Of a stretch of DNA of 64,000 nucleotides, positions 21,971 through 31,231 are shown piece by piece. Position numbers and translations under genes: made by a program. The stretch covers positions 1,054,001 through 1,118,000 of the forward strand of contig CAWBTX010000005.1 of NCBI GenBank assembly GCA_963791905.1, in the 5' to 3' direction. Positions within the stretch are counted from its first letter, which is position 1. Each line of letters opens with the position of its first letter. Under the pieces are notes generated by a model. That model had not been told where the DNA came from, searched no databases, and saw only the letters and a list, made by a program, of their open reading frames with translations. This DNA comes from Gaiellasilicea sp963791905. Lineage in GTDB: Bacteria > Actinomycetota > Thermoleophilia > Gaiellales > Gaiellaceae.

Positions 21971-24900
21971 ATGAGCGTCTGCGCATCCTGCGGCGCCGAA
22001 GCGCCCGCCGGCGCACGCTTCTGTCCGTCGTGCGGCGCCCCGCTCGGAGATGTCGCGCCGCCGGAGGAGATGCTGAAGCTCGTCACGGTCCTGTTCGCCG
22101 ACGTCGTTGCGTCGACGGCGCGAGCGGAGCGGATGCACCCGGAGGACACGCGCGCGCTCATGACCGAGTACTTCACCGCGATGGCGAAGGAGATCGAGGC
22201 CGAGGGCGGCACGGTCGAGAAGTTCATCGGCGACGCGATCATGGCCGTGTTCGGGGCGCCGACCGCGCACGAGGACGACGCGTTGCGCGCCGTGCGTGCC
22301 GCCCGGCGCATGCTCGACCGGCTCGGGAGCTGGAACGAGTCGCGAGAGCCGGCCGAGCGGCTCGAGCTCCGGATCGGCGTGAACACAGGCGAGGCGATCG
22401 CTGCCGGCACCGCGGGCGCCGATCTGCTCGTGACGGGGGACGCCGTGAACGTCGCTGCCCGGCTCGAGCAGTCGGCCGAGCCCGGGAAGATCCTGATCGG
22501 CGAGCGCACGGCGCGTGCCGTCCGAGGCAACTTCGCGCTTCGGGAGGTCGAGCGGCTCCCGTTGAAGGGGAAGGCTGAGCCGGTCGCCGCCTGGCTCGTG
22601 GAGGCCGAGCGCGAGACACCGGAGCCGCGCGGCGTCCCCGGCGTGTCGGCGCCCCTCGTCGGCCGCGAGCAGGAGCTCGAGCTCCTCCGGACCACCTTCG
22701 AGCGAGTGCGCACGGGCGGGCGGGCTCACCTCGTCACGCTTCTGGGCGACGCCGGCGTCGGCAAGAGCCGACTCGTGCGGGAGCTCCTCTCGGCGCTCGA
22801 CGGCACCGCGCGCGTCCTCGTCGGACGCTGCCTTCCGTACGGACAGGGCATCACCCTCTGGCCGCTCGCGGAGATCCTCAAGTCGGAGGCGGGCATCCTC
22901 GACACCGACTCGTCGAGCGTCGCGCTCGCGAGGCTCGAGCAGCTCGTCGAGCGGGAGCTCGGCGACGAGTCGGCGGCCGAGCACACCCTCGCGGCGCTCG
23001 CGTCGACGCTCGGCCTGCGCCCGCCCGGCGACCCGCTCGGCGCCCTCGACCCGCGCGAGGCCTACCGTCAGCTGGTGGCGGCGTGGCGCGCGCTGCTCGT
23101 GTCGATCGCGCGGCGAGCCAGCGTCGTGGTCGTCGTCGAGGACATCCACTGGGCGGACGCCACGATGCTGGACGTCCTCGACGAGCTCGCCGAGCGTGTC
23201 GAGGGCCCGATCTTCTTCGTTTGCCCGGCGCGGCCGGATCTGCTCCGGACCCGGCCGGGCTGGGGCGGTGGCCGCCGCAGCTTCAGCTCGCTGCCGCTCG
23301 ACCCGTTGACGGCCGAGCAGAGCGCGCGCCTCGTCTCGTCGCTGCTCGATGTCGAACGGCTCCCGGAGACGGTGCGCGATCGGATCCTGGAGCGGTCGGA
23401 GGGGAACCCTTTCTTCCTGGAGGAGATCGTCCACCACCTGATCGACGAGGGGCTGCTCGTCGTCACGGACGGCCGTTGGCGCGCCGTTGCCGGAATCGAT
23501 GAGGTCGAGATCCCCGACACCGTCCAGGCGGTGCTCCTCGCGAGGCTCGATCTGCTGGCGCCCGAGGAGAAGCGCGTCGCGCAGCGGGCAGCCGTGGTCG
23601 GCCGCGTCTTCTGGGACGGGGCCGTCGAGCGGCTCGCGGGCGTCGACGACGTCGACGCTGCGCTGCAGACGCTTCGCCGCCGCGAGCTCGTGCTCGATCG
23701 GAGCTCGTCCGCGCTGGCCGGACAGAACGAGTTCATCTTCAAGCACGTGCTCATCCGCGACGTCGCCTACGCGAGCCTGCCGCGGAAGGAGCGCGGCCGC
23801 GCGCATGCGGAGCTGGCGACGTGGATCGAGGAGACGAGCGGCGAGCGCGTCGGCCGAGTTCGCCGAGTTGCTCGCCCACCATTGCGACGCGGCGTTCACG
23901 CTCGTCGGCGATGACGAGCTGCGCCGGCGCGCGCGCGGCCACTTTCTCGCCGCCGCCGACGGCGCCCTACACCGCTTTGCGATCCCGCAGAGCGAGCGTC
24001 TGGCGCAACGGGCGGTCGAGCTCTCCACGGACGGGAGCGAGCGGGTCGAGGCGCTCGAGGCGCTCGGTGACCTCCACAACCGCACGTTCAACGGGGACGG
24101 GGCCTGGCGGGCTTACCGGGACGCGCTCGCGGCGCTCCCGCCGGGCGATCCCGCGATCGCGAGGCTGGCCGGCAAGGCGGGCCTGTTCGGGGCGCGCTGG
24201 TTGGGAACGGTGTTCGAGCTTCCTCCCGCGGCGGAAGTCCGCGAGATCCTGGACCTGGGTCTTGCTGCGGCGGGGCCGGGCGACGGTCCGGAGCGCACGC
24301 TCCTGCTCGTCGATCGAGGCTTCCTCATCCTCCAACGAGAGGAGTGGGACGCCGAGACGGTTGCGAGCGCCGTGCGGGACGCCGAGGCCGCCGCGGAGCG
24401 TCTCGGCGACCCGGACCTCCTGTCGGCCGCGCTCGACCTCGTCCTGGGCTGGGAGCAGTCCCAGGGCCGTCACGGGGCCGGGTACCGCGCGACGCAGAGG
24501 CGGTCCCCGCACGTCGCGCGGATGACGGACATCAAGGAGATCGGCGACTCGCTCGCGATGGTGGCGGCCGCGGCCCAGTACCTCGGCCTCTACGAGGAGG
24601 CCGAGGCCGGCGCGACGGCCTGTATCGAGCGCGCGCGCGGCCTCGACTCCGGCTCGTACGTGCACGGGCTGACGTTGCGTGTCATGTCGCGGTTCATGCT
24701 CGGCGACTGGGAGGGCGCGCTTGCCGATCAGGCCGAGCTCGAACGGCTCGCTGCCCTGGACGCGCGCGATCTGCCGGTCGGGTACTCGATGCGCGCGTAC
24801 TCGTACGCGGCGCTCTGCCACGAGCTGCGCGGCGAGGCCGACGAGGCGGAGCGGTACCTCGAGCTCGTGCGAAGGTACGCCTCGGAGCACCGGCGTGTCA

Positions 24901-25388
24901 GAAGTCCTCAGCCCGGCGCTGCGCGTCCCACGGCCGCCGGGTCGCTCGTGCACCGCGGTCGCCACGACGAGGCGGCGGCGCTGTGCCCCCTCGAGGCGAG
25001 GACGATCCAGGCGGGCGGGACGCTCGAGCTCAACTGCGAGCTCGTGGGCGAGCAAGGCCGCTGGGACGATGCGGCGCGCATCGTCGCGGCCGCGCGGGAC
25101 GAGGCCGCCTTCGGCGAGCAGCTGTCGCTGCCGCTCTTCGCCGATCGCCTCGAAGGGAGGGCCGCGGCCGCCGCCGGCGACGCCGAGAAGGCCGTCGAGC
25201 TTCTGCGCCGCTCGGCCGACGGATTCGCCCGGCTCGGCGCCCGCTGGGAGGACGCGTGGTCGCGGCTGCTGCTCGCGGAGGCGCTCACCGAGGAGCGCGA
25301 GCAGGAGGCCAGGTTGGCTCTCGCGACCTTCGAGCGGCTCGGGTCGGTCCGAGAGGCGGAGCGCGCCGTGGCGCTGCTTGCGGACTAG
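21971..25388 (+). pseudogene. Zinc-ribbon cyclase / AAA ATPase / TPR protein, frameshifted
   Basis: Two overlapping frames encode one protein of about 1,140 residues. The first (21971-23914) has a zinc ribbon (CASCG...CPSCG), a class III cyclase domain (VLFADVVASTARAERM, VEKFIGDAIMAVFG), and an ATPase with Walker A GDAGVGKSR and Walker B VVVVVEDIHWADA. It runs on to WIEETSGER and then into nonsense. The homologous sequence resumes in another frame with ASAEFAELLAHHCDAAF and continues as TPR-rich sequence to 25388. The break is at about 23840-23860 and needs removal of one base, or addition of two, to restore the frame. It is either a sequencing error or a real disruption. It is a paralogue of the gene at 7489. 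ATG 21971 has TATCCT 7 bases upstream. Confidence 0.85.
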
Positions 25389-26335
25389 GGGATCGAGAGC
25401 ACGATCTTCCCGAGCTGCTCGCCCGCCTCGAGCCGTTCGTGGGCGGCGCGGGTCTCGCTGAGCGGGAAGACGGAGTCGACGTGCACGCGCGCACGGCCGC
25501 TGCGCACGAGCTCGTAGGCGCCGAGGAAGTCCTCGCGCGTCCCCATCGTCGAGCCGTAGATCGTCAGCTGCTTCCACCAGAAGCGGTGCAGCTGGGCGGG
25601 CGGGTTCGGCCCCGTCGTCGCGCCGCAGACGACCACGCGGCCGCCCTGCTTCACCGCCGCGAGCGACGTCTTCCAGGTCGCCTCGCCGACGGTCTCGACC
25701 ACGAGGTCGGCGCCGCCGATCTCCTTTACCGCCGCTGCGACGTCGGCCGTGCGGTGGTTCACGGTCACGTCCGCGCCCCATTCGCGGGCACGCTCGAGCT
25801 TCTCGTCGCTGCCGGAGGTGACGATCGTGCGGGCGCCGAGCGCACGCGCGATCTCGAAGGCCGCCGTCGCGACGCCGCCGCCGATGCCCCAGATCAGCAC
25901 CGACTCGCCCTCGGCGAGCCCTGCCCTCGTGACGAGCATCCGGTAGGCGGTCTCGTAGACGAGCGGGAAGGCCGCGGCGGTCTCGAAGTCGAGGCCGTCG
26001 TCGAGCGGGAAGACGTTCGTCTCCGGCACCGCGATCAGCTCGGCATGCGTGCCGTCCGTGTGCTCGCCGATGACGGTGATGGTCGAGCCGTGCTCGAGCC
26101 CGGGATTGATGACGACCCGCTCGCCGGTGTCGACGCGGATGCCTGCGCCGTCGGCGCCCATGATCCGCGGCTTCGGCACGGACGGAAGCCCCTTGCGAAC
26201 CCAGAGGTCGAGGTGGTTAAGGGAAGCTGCCCGCAGGGAAACAAGAACCTCGCCCGACCCCGGGGTCGGGTCGGGCACTTCCTCGTACCGCAGGACCTCG
26301 GGGCCGCCGTCCTCGTGGATGCGGATCGCCTTCAC
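25385..26335 (-). CDS. Zinc-type alcohol dehydrogenase/quinone oxidoreductase family protein lacking the structural zinc lobe
   Basis: The 316-residue MDR-family protein has the GroES-like N-terminal half (VKAIRIHEDGGPEVLRYEEV), ASLNHLDLWVRKGLPSVPKP and GADGAGI, and a Rossmann domain (ESVLIWGIGGGVATAAFEIA, ADLVVETVGEATWK). The segment that normally carries the GxCxxC structural zinc cysteines is absent: RVVINPGLEHGSTITVIGEH passes straight through. It is therefore closer to zinc-free quinone oxidoreductases. GTG 26335 is the likely start, 15 bases from the divergent queG start. An 18-bp perfect palindrome lies in its 5' third at 26253-26270. Confidence 0.85.
   Translation of the reverse strand: MKAIRIHEDGGPEVLRYEEVPDPTPGSGEVLVSLRAASLNHLDLWVRKGLPSVPKPRIMGADGAGIRVDTGERVVINPGLEHGSTITVIGEHTDGTHAELIAVPETNVFPLDDGLDFETAAAFPLVYETAYRMLVTRAGLAEGESVLIWGIGGGVATAAFEIARALGARTIVTSGSDEKLERAREWGADVTVNHRTADVAAAVKEIGGADLVVETVGEATWKTSLAAVKQGGRVVVCGATTGPNPPAQLHRFWWKQLTIYGSTMGTREDFLGAYELVRSGRARVHVDSVFPLSETRAAHERLEAGEQLGKIVLSIP
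26253..26270. repeat. Perfect 18-bp palindrome inside the oxidoreductase gene
   Basis: CCCGACCCC is followed directly by GGGGTCGGG with no loop. It encodes the variable linker VPDPTPGSG in the N-terminal domain. Confidence 0.65.
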
Positions 26336-26350
26336 GGGCAGAATCTCATC

Positions 26351-27352
<1,002 letters not shown>

Positions 27353-27356
<4 letters not shown>

Positions 27357-29365
27357 GTCTTCGCGCGCACGCGGCTCACCTTGAGCTCGCGGGCGAGCTG
27401 CGTCGCGCGCTTCGCGATCGTCGCGCGCAGGTCGCCCGGCTCGAGGATCACGGCCTCGCCGCGGTCCTGCAGGATCTCGCCGACGATCCAGTCCTCCGTC
27501 TTGAACGCGAGGTCGGCGATGGCGGACTTGTCGGTGAGCTGCCGCGCGCCGCGCTCGAGCTTCCAGGGCGCCACGTTGCGCGAGTACCAGACGCGCGCGA
27601 GACGGGGATCGCGCAGGTAGTTCGGGTCGAAGCCCTCGCGCGGCTCGAACGTCTCGTCGGCGAGGCGCGCCGAGCGCATCCGGTCCAGCCGGTACGTACG
27701 CGCGCCGCCCGAGGTGCGATCCCAGGTGTGCACGCGCCACACCGGCGGCTCGCGGTCGAAGCTGTACGGCTCGACGAGGCGCGTCGACGGGGTCTCCTCA
27801 CCCTCCTTGAGGTACTCGATCTCGACGAGGCGGTGCGAGTCGATCCCGTCGGAGAGGATCCTGACGAGCTGCTCGTCGTCGCCCTCCGCGCTGGGTTGCG
27901 GAGACTGCGCGAGCTCGAACTGCCCGAAGGTCTCCTCGAGCTTGCGGCGCACGCGCTCGAGCGGCGTGTGCGAGTCGGCGGCGATCGAGGGGCCGACGTA
28001 CTCGAGCGCGAGCCTGATCGCCCTCGCCTCGAGCGGCGTCAGGCGCGGCGCCAGCCTGAAAACGTCGCCGTAGAGCTCCTTGTCGACCCGGACGCGGTCG
28101 TCGTTGAGCTCGGCGTAGACCGTGTAGCAGCCGCCGCCGAAGTTGACGAGGTTGAGCAGCGAGAGATGCTCCTGGAGCTCCTCGCGCGGGATCGAGAAGC
28201 GCTCGACGAGGTCGTCGGCGGGGAGCTCGGCGTCGCGGCCCTCACCGCACGCCGCGAGCAGATACGCCAGCAGGGCCTGGAGCACGGCGAAGCGCTCGGG
28301 CGCCACCGGCGGCGCGGGCCGCTCGGCGACGCCGTCGTCGCGGCGCGCCCGCTCACGCGCGAGCGTCGGCGGCTCACCCTCGTGGCGCTCGCGCGCGAGG
28401 GTCAATGCCTCGCGAACCTGCAGGCGAAGCTCGTCCGGCTCGAGCGGCACCGCGCGGCCGTTTTGCCGCAGCACCCAGCCCGTCAGCGGCTCGAGCGAGG
28501 CGTACTCGGTCTCGAACACGCCGTCATCGAGCGTGCCGGCATCACCGAGCGTGCGCATCACCCACCACGCCGTGTCCCCGCTGACGGCGATCCGGGCCGC
28601 GCCGACGGGCTCGCCGATCTGCCACGGGCTCCGGCGCCGGTGCTCCTCGACGTCGAACTCGGCCGGCAGCCGGAAGTCGCGCTCGCGCCGGGTGGCGAAG
28701 CGGATGTCGCTGCGGATGCGCGAGACACGGAACGTCTTGTCGCGATCATCGTCGAGGTCGCGTCCGATCACGTACCAGACGCCCTCGTCGTGCCGCAGTG
28801 CGTACGGGTTGAGCGTCCGCTCCTTGACGCGGTCGCGCTGCGGCGACCAGTAGCTGAACTTGATCGTCCGCTGCTTCGAGATCGCCGCCTCGAGCTTCGA
28901 GAGTCGGCCCGCCATCTCGGGCGAGTAGTCCGGGTCGCTCACCTTGACCCTGTCGGCGGTCTCGGTTAGCGCCTCGCCGAAGCCGGGGCGACCGAGCGCG
29001 AGGTTCTGGAGCGCGAGCCGCAACGGCTCTGCGTACGCGAACTTCCCCTCGAGCAGGTGCAGGCTCGTCAGCAGCGCCGCGAGCTCGTCGTCGGTCAGCT
29101 CGAGCTTCGGCAGGAAGTAGTTCTCCGAGCGGAGCGTGTACAGCTCCTCGCCGGTGAACTCGTCGCGCTGCGAGTGGAGCGGGACGCCGAGCGCAATCAG
29201 CTCCGCGCGGTCGGAGTAGTAGCGCCGCGCGAACGCCTCGTCCGACATCTCGGAGTACCCCTCGACGTTCCCCTTCACGTCGCGGGCGGTGAGCGGCCGG
29301 CGCTCCGCCATCAGGAAGGCGACGAGCGAGAGCTGCCGGATCAGCTTGTCGGTGTCGTGCGACAT
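27353..29365 (-). CDS. pafBC: Fused PafB-PafC WYL-domain DNA-damage response activator
   Basis: PafBC activates the LexA/RecA-independent DNA damage response in actinobacteria. PafB and PafC are usually separate, but here one 670-residue protein contains both. Each half has a winged-helix N-terminus (MSHDTDKLIRQLSLVAFLMA; the second near residue 345, RFAVLQALLAYLLAACGEG). Each half also has a WYL domain: IKFSYWSPQRDRVKERTLNP with GVWYVIGRD near 195, and VEIEYLKEGEETPSTRLVEP with VWRVHTWDR near 525. WCX-type extensions follow. Natural PafBC fusions are known from Arthrobacter-type proteins. No proteasome genes are in the window. ATG 29365 is preceded by TAAGCT at 10 bases. Confidence 0.9.
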
Positions 29366-29404
29366 CCCGCCGCCGAGCTTAGTCGCTTGCCCTGCGTTAC
29401 GGGA

Positions 29405-29866
29405 TTAGGCGGCGAGGGACGAGCGCTCGAGGTGCTGGTGCGAGGGGCAGTAGTCGCGCTCCGGCAGCGGCGTGCGCTGGCACGGCTTCCCCTTGCGCGT
29501 GGTTGCCCGGCAGCGGGCGACGCCGCCGTCGAGAGCCCCTGCCTCGAGCTGCTCCTCGATGAAGCCGATCGCTGCGCCGACGCCCTCACGCACCGCCCAG
29601 GCGACCTGGGCCTGCGCGGTGATCGGGAAGTAGCGCCGGATGTCCTGGAAGAGGGCCCGGTCTGGCTTCGCGAAGTAGTGCGGATCCGCGGCGAGCCGTT
29701 CCATCGTCTGCTCGCACTGCTCGAGAACCGCGCGCCTCGAGGCGAGTTGCGTCGCGCCGTCCGAGTAGGGGTCGATGAGGTCTTTGATCGAACGGTAGAT
29801 CGCTCGCGAGTACTGATACATACACGTCTGCAATTGGGCGAGCTGGGCTTCCATCTGCGCGGTCAT
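29405..29866 (-). CDS. Hypothetical protein with C-terminal zinc-binding-like CxxT...C...C..H motif
   Basis: The 153-residue protein has a helical N-terminus (MEAQLAQLQTCMYQYSRAIY) with no membrane segment. Its C-terminal module, RCRATTRKGKPCQRTPLPER followed by DYCPSHQHL, has the C-x-A-T-T-(K/R)-x-G-x-x-C...YC..H pattern of small zinc-binding modules found in DUF5763-type proteins. Function is unknown. It stands alone and has the best classical promoter in the window (TTGTAA, 17-base spacer, TATACT, at 29928-29956), so it is probably well expressed. Confidence 0.75.
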   Translation of the reverse strand: MTAQMEAQLAQLQTCMYQYSRAIYRSIKDLIDPYSDGATQLASRRAVLEQCEQTMERLAADPHYFAKPDRALFQDIRRYFPITAQAQVAWAVREGVGAAIGFIEEQLEAGALDGGVARCRATTRKGKPCQRTPLPERDYCPSHQHLERSSLAA

Positions 29867-29927
29867 TACTCCCTCAAATCCGCTTAGCCAGGCCGAAAAT
29901 GGAGGCGATTCGACGCCGGTCGCCCTC

Positions 29928-29956
29928 AGTATACGGGCAACCAGACGTTGTTACAA
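29928..29956 (-). promoter_or_regulatory. Strong sigma-70-type promoter of the zinc-motif protein
   Basis: On the minus strand TTGTAA (29951-29956) and TATACT (29928-29933) are separated by exactly 17 bases. The -10 ends 61 bases before the ATG at 29866, giving a leader of roughly 55 bases. The remainder of the 238-base gap 29867-30104 holds a 16-bp tandem repeat at its right end and otherwise nothing recognisable. Confidence 0.75.
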
Positions 29957-30071
29957 AGTCTTCACGAGAAAGTCGCAATTACGGGCACGGGGGGCAGGTG
30001 CTCGAGTCGGTCCAGCGAGACGTTTCCGCATCCTGACGTCCCTAATCCTGTTTGTCGAGTCTCGGCCCCAG

Positions 30072-30103
30072 GTTCAGGACGAGATCAGTTCAGGACGAGA
30101 TCA
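30072..30103. repeat. 16-bp exact tandem duplication
   Basis: GTTCAGGACGAGATCA occurs twice head-to-tail, immediately after the stop of the SPOR-domain gene, and a partial third start (GTCAGG) follows. It is probably a replication-slippage product at the operon's 3' end. Confidence 0.75.
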
Positions 30104-30104
30104 G

Positions 30105-30791
30105 TCAGGGCGTGATCTGCCGCACGTACGCGAGGCGAAACACGCCGCGTGCGCGCTGGAGGGCGCTCGTCGCCTCCGCCTCGGAGTCGAACACGCCGTG
30201 GTAGACGACGTAGTAGCCGGGGTGGAGGCTCGCGAAGCGCGACGAGTTGAGGACGCCGACGCGCCGGAGCCCACCGTCCCGCGCCTCCTCGGCCCGCTCG
30301 GTCGCTGCGGGCCGGCCGTTCGCCTGGGGCACCGAGAGGAGCACGATCGTCCAGCCTTGGCGGCCCGGCGGCCACGTGATCGCTCGCGGCACCGCGGGAC
30401 GGGCAGGTGGGGCCGTCGTCGCGGGAGGCGCGGTAGCCGCCGGCGCGGTCGTCGTCGGTGCAGGCTCCGGGGCGGTGAGGGTCTCCTGGGCCCCGGTGAC
30501 AGTCAGGCTGCCGCCGGTCGCCGTCGCAGGGGCGGACTCCTCCTGCGTGTCGTCGGAGATCGCGATCGCAGCGGCCGTGCCGAGGATCGCGACCACGAGG
30601 CCGAGCAGCGCGGGGAGGACCCAGCCGCTCGACCACCCGTGCCGCTCGGCGAGACCCGCCGAGGCGCCGTCGCGCGCCGTCGTGCGCTCGCCTGGGAGTC
30701 TGAGCCCGCACTCGAGGCAGTACTCCTGCGGTGGTTCGACCGGCGCCGAGCACCGGGGGCACAGCGTGCGTTCCTTCTCGAGCGTGCTCAG
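30105..30791 (-). CDS. Zinc-ribbon membrane protein with C-terminal SPOR-like domain
   Basis: From a possible CTG start at 30791 the protein has 228 residues. It has a zinc ribbon (CPRCSAPVEPPQEYCLECG), one membrane helix (WVLPALLGLVVAILGTAAAI), a Thr/Ala/Pro-rich linker, and a C-terminal domain (GWTIVLLSVPQANGRPAATE through YYVVYHGVFDSEAEATSALQ). The last part matches SPOR domains, which bind denuded peptidoglycan at division sites. The start is unclear: no ATG or GTG exists before the ribbon, and the CTG overlaps the stop of the upstream zinc-ribbon gene (CTGA). Translational coupling is likely. Confidence 0.7.
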   Translation of the reverse strand: MSTLEKERTLCPRCSAPVEPPQEYCLECGLRLPGERTTARDGASAGLAERHGWSSGWVLPALLGLVVAILGTAAAIAISDDTQEESAPATATGGSLTVTGAQETLTAPEPAPTTTAPAATAPPATTAPPARPAVPRAITWPPGRQGWTIVLLSVPQANGRPAATERAEEARDGGLRRVGVLNSSRFASLHPGYYVVYHGVFDSEAEATSALQRARGVFRLAYVRQITP

Positions 30792-31231
30792 TCTCCGCCT
30801 CCGTCGTCCGCACGCGCCGGCGCGGGCGCAGCTGCCGGCCGGCCGCAGTTGGCGCAGTAGCGGGAGCCCCAGAGGAGCGGCGCGCCGCACTCGCAGCGAG
30901 CGCTCTGCCGGACCCGTGAGGGAGCGCGTGTGCGGCCGAGGAACGAGTCGAGCTCGTGCACGCGCGCCTCCAGCCCGATCAGCTCCGCGCAGCGCTCGAG
31001 CAGCAGATCCTCGCGAAAGCGGTCGTGCCGATACATCTCCAGCGCGAGGCCGCCGAGGTCTCGCAGGCGCTGCTCGCGGATCCGCAGGAGCGCCCGGCGC
31101 TCGCGGCGAAGCGCCCCGGGAGGTGGAACCGCGTGCCGTCGCTTCGGCGGCGGCGGCGGCGCCGTGGATGAGTTCTCAGCGGCGTCGGGCTGCGGCCGCA
31201 GCAGGCGTGTGAACAGCGAAGGGCGGGCCAT
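30788..31231 (-). CDS. Zinc-ribbon protein of unknown function
   Basis: The 147-residue protein has a basic, Pro-rich N-terminus, a central helical stretch (REQRLRDLGGLALEMYRHDR, then LLLERCAELIGLEARVHELD) likely to form a coiled coil, and a C-terminal zinc ribbon (CECGAPLLWGSRYCANCGRP). The ATG 31231 lies inside the 3' end of the aldehyde dehydrogenase gene (56-base overlap). It is followed without a gap by the SPOR-domain gene. The two zinc-ribbon proteins probably act together at the envelope. This is inferred from gene coupling only. Confidence 0.7.
   Translation of the reverse strand: MARPSLFTRLLRPQPDAAENSSTAPPPPPKRRHAVPPPGALRRERRALLRIREQRLRDLGGLALEMYRHDRFREDLLLERCAELIGLEARVHELDSFLGRTRAPSRVRQSARCECGAPLLWGSRYCANCGRPAAAPAPARADDGGGD

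Noticed and set aside
23840..23860. Programmed frameshift in the second cyclase-ATPase
   Set aside because: No slippery heptamer, downstream pseudoknot or internal Shine-Dalgarno is evident. Mutation or sequencing error is simpler.
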